The notes: generated by a model not told the origin, from the sequence alone. A DNA stretch of 64,000 bases from DASRIA01 sp963816975 (GCA_963816975.1 CAWFMD010000001.1:186001-250000); one strand, 5' to 3'; shown: positions 51,879 to 61,046, counted from the stretch's first letter. Numbers and translations are program-made.

Positions 51879-53632
51879 CCGGCCTCGCTCGCCCGCGGGG
51901 TAAGCAGTTGGCGCTGGAGGCCACTGGCCGCGGGGATCCGGGCCCGCACGAGGGTGCCCTGTCCGCTCCCGGACTCGATCTCGACCGTGCCGCCCAGCAG
52001 CGTGACCCGCTCACGCATGCCGACGAGTCCGAATCCGGCGGCGCGAGCATTCGGGTCGAAGCCGCATCCGTCGTCGTGGATCGAGACGGTCACATCGCCG
52101 TTCCGCTTCAGCAGCTCGATCTCGAGGCGGCCGGCCCGGGCGTGCTTGGTGACGTTCGTCAACGCCTCCTGGACGAGCCGGTAGATCGTGCTCTCCACCT
52201 CCGGCGCAAGGCGTTCGGCCTCCTCCAGCGACAGCGCGATGTTCGTCTCGACGGTGATTCCCTCGATGGTGGCGATGCGCTGGGCCAGCGTCTCGATCGC
52301 CGGGACGAGCCCGATCTCGTCGAGCGCCGGGGGCCGTAGCTCGATGATCAGCGCGCGCAGGTTCGCGATCTCGATCCCGATCTGCTGGACGGCGTCGCGC
52401 ACGGCGCCCTCGAGCCGCTCCGGGTCGCTGCCGCGCAGGGCGGAGGAGAGCAGCATCTGCAGGCCGCCCAGGCCCTGCAGTGTTTCGTCGTGCAGCTCGC
52501 GCGCCCACCGGCCGCGCTCCTGCTCGGAGGCCTCGATACTGTGCCGCAGGCGCTCCTCGGCGACGGACGTGGCCGTGTGCACGCTGACGGCGGCGGTCGC
52601 GGCAAACGACTCCAGCAACCGTGCGTCCTCGGCCGTGAACTCGGGTCCGCCGCGCTTGTCGGCGGCGATCAGTATCCCGACGGCCTGCGACCGGAAGACG
52701 AGCGGCACGAGCAAGGCGCTTTGCGCGCGCAGGTCGAGCTCCTGCGGAGAGACCTTCACCCGGCTGGAGAGGTCGGCGACGCGTTCCGGGCGCATCGACT
52801 TCAGCACCTGGCCTGAGATGGAGCCCTCGATCGGAACGCGCGTGTCGAGCAGCGCCCGCTCCGCGTCCCCGGCGACCTCGTTGATCACGAGCTGGTCGCC
52901 CTCGACCAGCAGCATTGCGGTCCAGCGCGCATCCACCAACGCGCGACCGCGCTTGACGACCAGTTCGAGCACCCGTGCGATGTCGGTCTCGCCGTCGAGT
53001 GTGCGCATGATCTCGGTCGCCGCGCGCAGCCGGCGGACCGCCACCTCCAACTCGGCGCGACGGCCTTGTGCGTCGCGGAACAGGCGCGCGTTCTCGATCG
53101 CGATCGCGGCCCAGTCGGCGAGGATCACGGCGGAGGTCTCGTCCGCCTGGTCGAACTCCGCGCCGCCGTCCTTCTCCGTGAGGTAGAGATTGCCCCACGC
53201 CTCGGCGCGGATCACGATCGGCACTCCGAGGAACGTGCGCATCGGTGGGTGGCCTGGCGGGAAGCCGTAGGACGCAGAATGCGCGCCGACGTCACCGATG
53301 CGCAGGGGGCGGACGTCCCTGATCAGCTCACCGAGGACGCCGCGGCCGGTGGGCAGGTCGCCGATCCGGGTGCGGGTTTCCGCGTCGATCCCGACCGTGA
53401 TGAAACGCTCCAGGGACTTCCGCGGCTCGTCGAGGATCCCCAGGGCCGCGTAGCGGGCGCCGGTCACGTCGCGCGCCGTGTGCAGGACGCGCTCGAGCAG
53501 CGACTCCAGGTCCAGCGTCGAGACCAGCGCGCGGCCTGCGTCGATCAGGCGCTCGAGGCGTTGTGTTGCGAGGTCCTGTTCGGCTTTCACCTCTGACGCG
53601 ATGTTCCCGTACCTCCCGCCTCCGGCGTCCAC
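51875..53632 (-). CDS. GAF-GAF sensor histidine kinase (DosS/DevS-like)
   Basis: The 585-residue soluble kinase has GAF1 (about 35-195), GAF2 (205-365), a HisKA_3 dimerisation domain with phospho-acceptor H381 (RELHDETLQGLGGL) and an HATPase domain (ALTNVTKHARAG, DDGCGFDPN). No membrane segment is visible. In GAF1, H128 in SYGFPPGHPPMRTFLGV lies in the same sequence context as the heme-binding His149 of M. tuberculosis DosS, so it may bind heme and sense oxygen, NO or CO. DosS and DosT have the same GAF-GAF-kinase order. The likely partner is the NarL-type regulator at 50.6 kb. Confidence 0.9.
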   Translation of the reverse strand: MDAGGGRYGNIASEVKAEQDLATQRLERLIDAGRALVSTLDLESLLERVLHTARDVTGARYAALGILDEPRKSLERFITVGIDAETRTRIGDLPTGRGVLGELIRDVRPLRIGDVGAHSASYGFPPGHPPMRTFLGVPIVIRAEAWGNLYLTEKDGGAEFDQADETSAVILADWAAIAIENARLFRDAQGRRAELEVAVRRLRAATEIMRTLDGETDIARVLELVVKRGRALVDARWTAMLLVEGDQLVINEVAGDAERALLDTRVPIEGSISGQVLKSMRPERVADLSSRVKVSPQELDLRAQSALLVPLVFRSQAVGILIAADKRGGPEFTAEDARLLESFAATAAVSVHTATSVAEERLRHSIEASEQERGRWARELHDETLQGLGGLQMLLSSALRGSDPERLEGAVRDAVQQIGIEIANLRALIIELRPPALDEIGLVPAIETLAQRIATIEGITVETNIALSLEEAERLAPEVESTIYRLVQEALTNVTKHARAGRLEIELLKRNGDVTVSIHDDGCGFDPNARAAGFGLVGMRERVTLLGGTVEIESGSGQGTLVRARIPAASGLQRQLLTPRASEAG

Positions 53633-53704
53633 GTGTGGCCGGGCTCGAGGCTCGTGGGGATACTACGGTGCCCGGCTGAGTCGCGTGCGCCTGTTCGCCG
53701 ACGC

Positions 53705-55120
53705 TCAGGGGACCCGGTGGACCTCGAGCAGGTTCGTGCCGAGCCCCTGTCCGACGAGGCCGGCGGTGATGCCGATCAGGTCGCCGGACTTGGCCAGGCC
53801 GAGGTCGCGCGCGCTGATCGCGCAGCCCTCGAGCAGGTCGTCGAGAGTGCCCTGCTCGTGGTAGTGGGCGGACGTCACACCGAAGAGCAGCTGGAGTCGC
53901 CGCACGGTCCCGGGCCGCTCGGACAGGGCCAGCACGGGCACGCGCGGGTGATGAGCGGACACCAGACGGGCGGTGCGCCCGCTGCGGGTCGGCACCACGA
54001 GCGCCGCGAGGTCGAGCTGATAGGCGGCCACCACCGCGCTGTAGGACAGCGTGTCGGCGACGTCGTGCTCGGCATGACGGGTCCGTCGTGCCAGCCACTC
54101 CTCATAGGGCAGGTCGCGCTCGGTGACCTCCGCGATCCGCGACATCATGCGCACGGCCTCGATCGGGTACTCCCCGATCGCGGTCTCCTCCGAGAGCATC
54201 AGCGCATCGGTGCCGTCGTAGACGGCGTTGGCGACATCGGTGGCCTCGGCGCGCGTCGGGCGCGTGGAGCGCACCATCGAAGCGAGCATCTGCGTGGCCG
54301 TGATGCATGGCTTCGAGTAGCGGCCGGCCAGTCGCAGCAGGTGCTTCTGGATCTGGGGAATCTCCTCGATCGGGACCTCGATGCCGAGGTCGCCACGCGC
54401 CACCATGATGCCGCCGGTGCAGGCCTGCACGATCTCCTCCGCGTTCTCCGCCGCCTCCCGCTTCTCGATCTTCGCGATCACCGGTATGTCGGCGCCGCGC
54501 TCGGCGAGTCTCGCGTTGACCGGGTCCAGGTCGCTTGCGTGGCGCACGAACGAGACAGCGAGCAGGTCGATCTCGTGCTCGATCGCGAAGTCGACCCAGT
54601 CGAGGTCGGACTCGCCCACCGCCGATGGCAGGGCCTCGACTCCGGGCAGGTTCATGCCCTGGTGCGACGCCACCGTGCCGCCCGTCTCGACCTTGGTCAG
54701 CACCTGGGAGCCATCCGAATCGCGTACGCGCAACCTGATCGAGCCGTCCGCCAGGTAGATGACGTCGTCGCGCTTCACCGCCCTCGGCAGGCCCGACCAC
54801 CCCACCGGGAGGGTGTCACGCCCGGAGACGTCGGAGTTGATCGTGAGGGTCAGCCCCTGGCCGTTGCGCAGGTGCATCACGCCGCCGTCGATCTCGCCCA
54901 GCCGCAGCTTCGGGCCGGGAATGTCGCCGAGCAGCCCGACCTCGCGGCCGGCGCGCGCCGCTGCCTTGCGCGCCATCTCGACGAGCCCCGCATGGTCGTC
55001 CTTGGTGCCGTGCGAGAAGTTCAGCCGCAGTACGTCCGCCCCGACCGAGATGAGCCCACTGAGGATCTCGGGGTTGTGGGTCGCCGGCCCGAGGGTCGCC
55101 ACGATCTTGGTGCGACGCAT
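53705..55120 (-). CDS. pyk: Pyruvate kinase
   Basis: The 471-residue protein has the pyruvate kinase barrel: KIVATLGPATHNPEI, VLRLNFSHGTKDDH, IPVIAKIEKREAAEN and GIMVARGDLGIEVP, and the C-terminal domain. It catalyses PEP + ADP to pyruvate + ATP. The key residues are present. It lies between an unknown small gene and the DosS-like kinase on the same strand. It is not an obvious dormancy gene, but pairs with the PEP synthase at 31 kb in the opposite direction. Confidence 0.93.
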   Translation of the reverse strand: MRRTKIVATLGPATHNPEILSGLISVGADVLRLNFSHGTKDDHAGLVEMARKAAARAGREVGLLGDIPGPKLRLGEIDGGVMHLRNGQGLTLTINSDVSGRDTLPVGWSGLPRAVKRDDVIYLADGSIRLRVRDSDGSQVLTKVETGGTVASHQGMNLPGVEALPSAVGESDLDWVDFAIEHEIDLLAVSFVRHASDLDPVNARLAERGADIPVIAKIEKREAAENAEEIVQACTGGIMVARGDLGIEVPIEEIPQIQKHLLRLAGRYSKPCITATQMLASMVRSTRPTRAEATDVANAVYDGTDALMLSEETAIGEYPIEAVRMMSRIAEVTERDLPYEEWLARRTRHAEHDVADTLSYSAVVAAYQLDLAALVVPTRSGRTARLVSAHHPRVPVLALSERPGTVRRLQLLFGVTSAHYHEQGTLDDLLEGCAISARDLGLAKSGDLIGITAGLVGQGLGTNLLEVHRVP

Positions 55121-55197
55121 GGACGCATTATGGAGGTCGCCGTGGGCGAACTCTCACGCCTGCCGGTGGGCGAAGCCCCCGACGTGCGTTACGTGGT

Positions 55198-55482
55198 TCA
55201 GTCCAGGTCGAGCCCAGACAGGAATTCCTCCGCCTCGCTCCAGCTTCCGGGCGGCACGCGCAGCGCGATGTCGCCGCGACCGAACCGGTCCGGCTGCCAG
55301 TCCGCGGTGAGCACCGCCTCCATGCCGGCCTCCGCGAGGTGCTGGCGCCAGGCACGCGCGGTCTCCACGTCGCCGAAGTCGTGCACGACTTCCCAGTCGT
55401 CGAAGCGCGGGTCGCCGATGTGCAGCTCGTGCCGGCCAGGCGCGGCTCGCGTGCCGCGTGCGCGGCGCCGCAGCCAGCTCAT
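55198..55482 (-). CDS. 94-residue hypothetical protein
   Basis: Starts at the ATG with MSWLRRRARG and has HELHIGDPRFDDWEVVHDFGD, an amphipathic helix AWRQHLAEAGMEA, and ends in SWSEAEEFLSGLDLD. The composition and acidic C-terminus suggest a soluble protein. I do not recognise a family. A longer frame continues upstream through the opposite genes, but this ATG and length look natural. It is 77 bp upstream of the pyruvate kinase gene and divergent from the SDR gene. Confidence 0.6.
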   Translation of the reverse strand: MSWLRRRARGTRAAPGRHELHIGDPRFDDWEVVHDFGDVETARAWRQHLAEAGMEAVLTADWQPDRFGRGDIALRVPPGSWSEAEEFLSGLDLD

Positions 55483-55548
55483 GGTCTGGGACGAGTCGAC
55501 ATTGCCGGAGCCGTAGTATCCGGCACGGGCAACGATCGGAGGTGCCAG

Positions 55549-56508
55549 GTGAGAGCGTTCGTGACGGGCGGAACCGGTTTCATCGGGAGCCGCGTGGTAC
55601 GCCGGCTGCTGGAGCGCGGCGACGAGGTGGTCGCGCTCGTACGCACGCCGCAGGCGGCGAGCGAGCTGGGCTGCGAGCTGGTCGAGGGCGACCTGTCCTC
55701 CGAGCAGGCGATCCGGGACGGGGTACGCGGCTGCGACGCGGTCTTTCACATCGCCGCGGTCTACAAGGTCGGCATTCCCGCATCCCAGCGGGATGCGATG
55801 CGCGATGCCAACGTGGGCGGCACGGAGCGGGTGCTCGATGCCGCGATCGACGCCGCAGTGCGACGGATCGTGTACGTGTCGACTGTCGGCGTGTTCGGGA
55901 ACACCCGCGGCGACGTGGTGGACGAGACCTACAGCCACGACGGACACAGCTTCCTCTCCTGCTACGAGGAGACGAAGTGGCAATCGCACCAAGTGGCGCT
56001 CGACCGGATCGCCCGCGGCGCTCCCGTGGTGATCGTGCAGCCCGGCGGGGTCTACGGGCCCGGTGACCACTCCGAGCTGGGCAACATCATCGACCAGGCC
56101 AGCACGGGCAAGCTCCGCATGATGATGTTCCCCGAGACGGGCTTCAATCTCGTGCACGTCGACGATGTCGCGGACGGAGTCGTGCTCGCGTACGACAGGG
56201 GCCTGCCGGGCCAGTCCTACGTGCTCGGCGGCGAGATCGCGAAGATGCGCGACCTCGTGGAGAAGGTCTCGGAGATCTCGGGCCGCAAGGCACCCAAGCA
56301 CGAACTTCCGGTCGGAGCGATGAAGCTGCTCACGCCGGTCGGACCGCTGGTCGGGAAGGCGATGGGCTTCCCACCGAACCTGCGGGAGCTGATCGCCACC
56401 TCTGATGGCGTGACCTACTGGGCGACGGATGACAAGGCGCGCCGTGATCTCGGTTACGCGCCGCGCGACATGGACACGGGCCTGCGCCAGACGCTTGCTC
56501 AGAGCTAG
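55549..56508 (+). CDS. NAD-dependent epimerase/dehydratase (extended SDR)
   Basis: The 319-residue protein has the Rossmann motif FVTGGTGFIGSRVVRRLLE and the extended SDR set: VYVSTVGVFG, YEETKWQSHQVAL (YxxxK) and VQPGGVYGPGDHSE. Relatives include dihydroflavonol-4-reductase and hopanoid-associated epimerases. The GTG at 55549 is preceded by GGAGGTGCCAG. It is the first gene of the redox operon with the SDR, alcohol dehydrogenase and aldehyde dehydrogenase. Confidence 0.86.
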   Translation: MRAFVTGGTGFIGSRVVRRLLERGDEVVALVRTPQAASELGCELVEGDLSSEQAIRDGVRGCDAVFHIAAVYKVGIPASQRDAMRDANVGGTERVLDAAIDAAVRRIVYVSTVGVFGNTRGDVVDETYSHDGHSFLSCYEETKWQSHQVALDRIARGAPVVIVQPGGVYGPGDHSELGNIIDQASTGKLRMMMFPETGFNLVHVDDVADGVVLAYDRGLPGQSYVLGGEIAKMRDLVEKVSEISGRKAPKHELPVGAMKLLTPVGPLVGKAMGFPPNLRELIATSDGVTYWATDDKARRDLGYAPRDMDTGLRQTLAQS

Positions 56509-56517
56509 GAGGAACGA

Positions 56518-57273
56518 ATGCACCAACCAGATCTCTCGGGCCGGGTGGCGGCGATCACCGGCGCCTCGTCCGGAATCGGTGAGGCCACGGCGGTGACGCT
56601 CGCGCGGGCCGGGGCCGCGGTCTCGCTCGCGGCGCGCCGCAGCGATCGGATCGACGAGCTCGCCAAGCGCATCGAGGCAGACGGGGGCCGCGCGCTCGCG
56701 ATCGAGACGGATGTCAGCGACGAGGCCCAGGCGAACACTTTCATCACACGCACCAACGCGGAGCTGGGGCGCGTCGACATCCTCGTGAACAACGCGGGGG
56801 TGATGTTGCTCGGGCCCGTGATCGGCTCCGACACGAGCGAGTGGCGCCAGATGATCGAGGTGAATCTGCTCGGCCTTCTGTACTGCACGCACGCCGCGCT
56901 CCCGGTGATGGGCGGACAGGGCAGCGGCCACATCGTCAATGTGTCGTCCGTCGCCGGCCGCTTCGCGACCCTCGGCGCGGGGGTCTACAACCTCACCAAG
57001 TTCGGCGTGAACGCGTTCTCGGAGGCCCTGCGACAGGAGGTCGCCGCCGCGAACGTGAAGGTGACGGTGATCGAGCCGGGGTTCGTCGCCACGGAGCTCC
57101 AGGGACACAACACCCACCCGATGGTGGTCGAAGCGATCGCGAAGATGCGCGAGGAGATCGGCGAACCGCTCGAGCCAGGGGACATCGCCGAGGCGATCCT
57201 GTACGCCGTCGGCGGCCCCGAGCGGGTGGCCGTCAACGAGGTGCTCGTGCGCCCTGCCGGGCAGCGGCGCTAG
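56518..57273 (+). CDS. SDR-family NAD(P)-dependent oxidoreductase
   Basis: The 251-residue classical SDR has TGASSGIGEATAVTLARAGA, NNAG at VDILVNNAGVMLLGP, catalytic Ser in VNVSSVAGRF and YNLTKFG (YxxxK). The ATG is 9 bp after the epimerase gene stop, behind AGGAGGAACG. It could oxidise a secondary alcohol or reduce a ketone. Gap sizes through the operon are 9, 9 and 21 bp. Confidence 0.9.
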   Translation: MHQPDLSGRVAAITGASSGIGEATAVTLARAGAAVSLAARRSDRIDELAKRIEADGGRALAIETDVSDEAQANTFITRTNAELGRVDILVNNAGVMLLGPVIGSDTSEWRQMIEVNLLGLLYCTHAALPVMGGQGSGHIVNVSSVAGRFATLGAGVYNLTKFGVNAFSEALRQEVAAANVKVTVIEPGFVATELQGHNTHPMVVEAIAKMREEIGEPLEPGDIAEAILYAVGGPERVAVNEVLVRPAGQRR

Positions 57274-57282
57274 CGGGGGCCG

Positions 57283-58317
57283 ATGCAGGCCGTCACGTTC
57301 CAGGCGCCCGGCGAGGTCCGGGTCGAGGACTGTCCCGAGCCCGACCTGCTCGCACCCGATGACGCAATCGTGCAGGTCGAGGCCACCGGCGTGTGCGGGT
57401 CGGATCTGCACATCTACCACGGGCGAGTGAAGATCGAGCCGGGCTTCATCATCGGCCACGAGTACGTCGGCGAGGTGATCGCCGCGGGCGACGCCGTGAC
57501 CAAGGTGGACGTGGGCGATCGTGTGCTCGGCTGCTTCCACACGGCGTGTGGCTCGTGCTTCTTCTGCATGCGCGGCGCGTACCACAAGTGCGACGAGGCG
57601 CGGGTGTTCGGTCACGGCGCGACGCTCGGCTCGCTCCAGGGAGCGCAGGCGGAGCAGGTGCTCGTCCCGCGCGCGAACCTGACGCTGCGGCGCGTGCCCG
57701 ACGGCATGTCGGACGACGCGGCGCTGTTCGCCGGCGACGTGATGGGCACCGGCTATCACTCGGTCGTCGCCGCGGGCCTGAAGCCGGGGGACACCGTGGT
57801 TGTGCTCGGGCTCGGGCCCGTCGGTCTGTGTGCCGTGCAGGCTGCTCGCGCATGCGGAGCCGCGCGTGTGATCGGCGTCGACACCGTTGCCGATCGGCTT
57901 GCCGTCGCGCGCTCGTTCGGCGCTGAGGCTGTGCATCTGAGCGAGCAGGATCCCCGCGCCGCCGTCAAGTCCGCCACCGGCGGTCGCGGCGCCGACGTGG
58001 TCGTCGATGCGGTTGGCCATCCGGACGCGCTCGACATGGCGTGCCGCATGGCCCGCAAGGCCGGAACCGTGTCGGTGGTCGGGGTGTACGCCGAGCGCTG
58101 TGAGCTGCACATGGGCGTGGTGTGGATCAAGGCGCTCCGGATGGTCACCGGGCACGCGAATGTGATCGCGCACGTCGACTCGGTGCTGGCGATGATGGCC
58201 GCCGGGCTGCTCGACCCGACGCCGCTCGTCAGCCGCCACATGAAGCTCGAGGACGCACCCGCCGCGTACGAGGCCTACGCCAACCGGGAGGCCCTCAAGA
58301 TAGTGATGTCACCCTGA
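57283..58317 (+). CDS. Zinc-dependent alcohol dehydrogenase
   Basis: The 344-residue medium-chain dehydrogenase has the catalytic zinc ligands in ATGVCGSDLHIYHG and GHEYVGEV and the structural-zinc cysteines in CGSCFFCMRGAYHKC. The NAD(P)-binding VVLGLGPVGLCAVQAARACG follows, then the conserved substrate region. It should oxidise an alcohol to an aldehyde, which the next gene's product can oxidise further. Confidence 0.9.
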   Translation: MQAVTFQAPGEVRVEDCPEPDLLAPDDAIVQVEATGVCGSDLHIYHGRVKIEPGFIIGHEYVGEVIAAGDAVTKVDVGDRVLGCFHTACGSCFFCMRGAYHKCDEARVFGHGATLGSLQGAQAEQVLVPRANLTLRRVPDGMSDDAALFAGDVMGTGYHSVVAAGLKPGDTVVVLGLGPVGLCAVQAARACGAARVIGVDTVADRLAVARSFGAEAVHLSEQDPRAAVKSATGGRGADVVVDAVGHPDALDMACRMARKAGTVSVVGVYAERCELHMGVVWIKALRMVTGHANVIAHVDSVLAMMAAGLLDPTPLVSRHMKLEDAPAAYEAYANREALKIVMSP

Positions 58318-58338
58318 CACTCCGATGAAGGGACTTCG

Positions 58339-59832
58339 ATGACCGTCACCGCCCCGCCCGACTCGCTCTCCGACGCGGCTCGTCGCTTCCTCGAGGGCCC
58401 GAAGCAGCTGCTGATCGGTGGCGCGTGGACCGCGGCCGCGGACGGCCGCACCTTCGAGTCGATCGACCCCGCGACCGGCGAGGCGATCGCCGAGGTCGCG
58501 CAGGGGGGCGCCGCGGACGTCGACGCCGCGGTGCAGGCCGCGCGCGCCGCCTACGAGGACGGGAGCCCGTGGCGCACACTGAACGCGGGCGCGCGCGGGC
58601 AGCTGCTGAACGTCCTCGCCGACCTGGTGGACGAGCACGCGCAGGAGCTCGCCGAGCTCGAGTCGCTCGACAACGGCAAGCCGGTCACCTATGCGCGCAC
58701 GATCGACGTCGGGCTCACCTCCTCCCACTTCCGCTACTTCGCCGGTTGGCCGACCAAGATCGAGGGCGAGGTGATCCCGGTCACCGGAGGTGACGGGATG
58801 CTCGTCTATACGCGCAGGGAGCCGGTCGGCGTCGCGGGCCAGATCATTCCCTGGAACTTCCCGCTGATGATGGCCGCGTGGAAGCTGGCGCCGGCGCTCG
58901 CGGCCGGCTGCACGGCGGTGCTGAAGCCCGCGGAGCAGACGCCGCTGACGGCGCTGCGGCTCGGCGAGCTGGCGCTCGAGGCGGGAATCCCGGCGGGCGT
59001 GGTGAACGTCGTGACGGGCGACGGGGAGACCGGCGCGGCACTCGTCGACCACCCGGGCGTGGACAAGCTCTCGTTCACCGGCTCGACCGCTGTCGGGCGC
59101 GAGATCGGCGAGCGGGCGGGCCGCGCACTGAAGCGCGTGACGCTGGAGCTGGGCGGCAAGTCGCCCAACATCATCCTGCCGGATGCCAACCTGAAGGCCG
59201 CGATCGGCGGCTCGTTCCAGGGGATCTACTTCAACACGGGCCAGGCGTGCAACGCGGGCTCGCGGCTGTTCGTGCACAAGGACCAGTTCGACGATGTCGT
59301 GTCCGCCCTCGCGGAGCGCGCCCCGAAGATGAAGATGGGCCCGGGGCTCGCGCCGGACACGCAGCTCGGTCCGGTCGTGTCCGCCGAGCAGCTCGAACGC
59401 GTGACGGGATACATCGAGCGGGGCAAGGCAGAAGGCGCGGAGCTGGTCACAGGTGGCGGCGGGCGCAGCCCCGGCTACTTCGTCGAGCCCACGCTGTTCA
59501 CCACAACCTCCGACGACATCGCGATCACGCGCGAGGAGATCTTCGGCCCGGTGCTCGTCGCACAGCCCTACGACTCGATCGAGGAGGTCGCGCATCGCGC
59601 GAACGACACCGAGTACGGGCTCGCGGCAGGGGTGTGGACGCGCGACATCGGGAGCGCGCACCGCCTCGCCGGGCTGCTGCGCGCCGGCACCGTGTACGTG
59701 AACGTGTGGGGCCTGACGGACCCCGCGGCGCCGTTTGGGGGGTTCAAGGCTTCGGGGATCGGCCGGGAGCACGGCCGCGCGGGACTCGAGGAGTACCTCG
59801 AGACGAAGACCGTCTGGACCAGCCTCAGTTGA
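58339..59832 (+). CDS. Aldehyde dehydrogenase
   Basis: The 497-residue protein has all ALDH motifs: PWNFPLMMAAWKLAPAL, FTGSTAVGREIGERAG, the general-base Glu in LELGGKSPN, and the nucleophile in NTGQACNAGSRLF. It is preceded in the operon by an alcohol dehydrogenase, so the pair can turn an alcohol into an acid. The specific substrate is unknown. Confidence 0.92.
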   Translation: MTVTAPPDSLSDAARRFLEGPKQLLIGGAWTAAADGRTFESIDPATGEAIAEVAQGGAADVDAAVQAARAAYEDGSPWRTLNAGARGQLLNVLADLVDEHAQELAELESLDNGKPVTYARTIDVGLTSSHFRYFAGWPTKIEGEVIPVTGGDGMLVYTRREPVGVAGQIIPWNFPLMMAAWKLAPALAAGCTAVLKPAEQTPLTALRLGELALEAGIPAGVVNVVTGDGETGAALVDHPGVDKLSFTGSTAVGREIGERAGRALKRVTLELGGKSPNIILPDANLKAAIGGSFQGIYFNTGQACNAGSRLFVHKDQFDDVVSALAERAPKMKMGPGLAPDTQLGPVVSAEQLERVTGYIERGKAEGAELVTGGGGRSPGYFVEPTLFTTTSDDIAITREEIFGPVLVAQPYDSIEEVAHRANDTEYGLAAGVWTRDIGSAHRLAGLLRAGTVYVNVWGLTDPAAPFGGFKASGIGREHGRAGLEEYLETKTVWTSLS

Positions 59833-59984
59833 AGCGCGGCATCGTCGCGGAGCAACCGGTGTGCGCGGGCTGCGAGGCGCCCGGGCAGCGTCTCGGGAAG
59901 AAGTGCCCGCGGTGCGGTCGCCGCTACTGGGGGGGCGGACTGTGGCGGCTGCTGTTCGGCGGCGGGCCGCGCGTCAAGCACTGA
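59829..59984 (+). CDS. 51-residue zinc-ribbon protein
   Basis: A TTG at 59829 overlaps the aldehyde dehydrogenase stop (TTGA) and opens a frame with two CxxC knuckles, CAGCE and CPRCG, then WGGGLWRLLFGGG. The zinc-ribbon pattern supports translation, but the start is weak and high GC makes chance frames common. Its 3' end overlaps the arsC 3' end by 11 bp. Confidence 0.55.
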   Translation: MKRGIVAEQPVCAGCEAPGQRLGKKCPRCGRRYWGGGLWRLLFGGGPRVKH

Positions 59985-60366
59985 GCTCGCCCAGGAGCTC
60001 CTCTACCCGCACGGAGATGTCGTCGCGGATGCGGCGCACCTCCTCCAGCGGCCGCCCCTTTGGATCGGGCAGGTCCCAGTCGATGTAGCGCCTGCCCGGG
60101 ATGTAGGGGCATTCGTCGCCGCAGCCCATCGTGACCACGACGTCAGCCCATTGCGCGAGCTCGTCGGTCAGCCCCTGCGGCACCCGCCCGGACACGTCAA
60201 GGTCGAGCTCGCGCAGCACCTCGACGACCTCGGGGTGCACGCGCTCACCGGGGGTCGTCCCGGCCGAGCGCGCCTCGTGCACCCCGCCGGCCACGCGCTC
60301 GAACAGCGCCTCGCTGATCTGGGAGCGGCCCGCGTTGTGCAGGCAGACGAACAGCACGCGCGCCAT
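59974..60366 (-). CDS. arsC: Arsenate reductase, LMW-phosphatase family
   Basis: The 130-residue protein has the P-loop VCLHNAGRSQISEALF (CX5R) and the acid Asp region in DWDLPDP. Low-molecular-weight phosphatase-type ArsC enzymes reduce arsenate to arsenite using thioredoxin or mycothiol. The ATG overlaps the aquaporin stop by one base (TGATG). It is the last gene of the ars operon, so arsenite produced here could leave through the aquaporin encoded just upstream. Confidence 0.93.
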   Translation of the reverse strand: MARVLFVCLHNAGRSQISEALFERVAGGVHEARSAGTTPGERVHPEVVEVLRELDLDVSGRVPQGLTDELAQWADVVVTMGCGDECPYIPGRRYIDWDLPDPKGRPLEEVRRIRDDISVRVEELLGELSA

Positions 60367-61046
60367 CAGGAGCTGGTCTCGGCGCGCACGAGCTGATACG
60401 CAAGCGCGCCGATGGCCGCCCCCGCAACCGGTCCCACCACGTACAGCCAGAAGTCGCTCCACTCGCCGGCGGCGAGGGCCGGGCCGAGCGAGCGGGCCGG
60501 GTTCATGGAAGCGCCGGTCACCGGGCCGCCGAACAGGGCGTCCAATCCCACGGTTCCCCCGATCGCGATCGCCGCGCCGGCGCCGACCGCGCGCGTGTCG
60601 GTCGCCACCGCGACGATCACGAACATCAGGAACGCGGTCAGGACCCCCTCGTACACGAGCGCGGTTCCCGATCCGACGGTGGGCACGGTCGCGCCGAGGC
60701 GCGCGGGCTCATCCGTCCACAGGACCGCCAGCAGCAGGGCCGCGACCACCGCACCGGCGCATTGCGCGGCCACGTATCCGATGGCCTCGCGGGCCGGGAA
60801 GTGTCGCGTCAGCGTGAATGCGATGGTGACCGCCGGATTGATGTGCGCGCCCGAGAGGTGCCCTGTCGCGTACACCATCGCCATGATCACGAGCCCGAAC
60901 ACCAGCGCGATCCCGACGGAGCCGAGGCTCTCGTCGTAGCGCGCATTCGCAACGATCGCGCCGCATCCGGCGAACACGAGCGCAAACGCCGCCAGGCCCT
61001 CCGCGAGGGCCCGCCGCGGCAGCCCCGGGCGCGCCGCAGTGCTCAC
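60366..61046 (-). CDS. Aquaporin/MIP channel (AqpS-like)
   Basis: The 226-residue protein has six membrane helices and the two NPA boxes, HINPAVT and SMNPARS. The GTG at 61046 overlaps the diiron gene stop by 4 bp (GTGA). In Sinorhizobium meliloti aqpS lies in an ars operon and lets arsenite flow out down its gradient, in place of the pump ArsB or Acr3. No such pump is encoded here, so this channel may do that job. Confidence 0.9.
   Translation of the reverse strand: MSTAARPGLPRRALAEGLAAFALVFAGCGAIVANARYDESLGSVGIALVFGLVIMAMVYATGHLSGAHINPAVTIAFTLTRHFPAREAIGYVAAQCAGAVVAALLLAVLWTDEPARLGATVPTVGSGTALVYEGVLTAFLMFVIVAVATDTRAVGAGAAIAIGGTVGLDALFGGPVTGASMNPARSLGPALAAGEWSDFWLYVVGPVAGAAIGALAYQLVRAETSS

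Noticed and set aside
53640..53690. GCCGGG / CCCGGC repeat between the kinase and pyruvate kinase genes
   Set aside because: The arms are only six bases, about 26 bases apart, and of pure GC, so chance is likely.
55198..58239. Long minus-strand open frame of about 1000 codons
   Set aside because: It runs antisense to three well-supported plus-strand enzymes, with composition typical of GC-rich shadow frames. Only its last 94 codons look like a natural protein.
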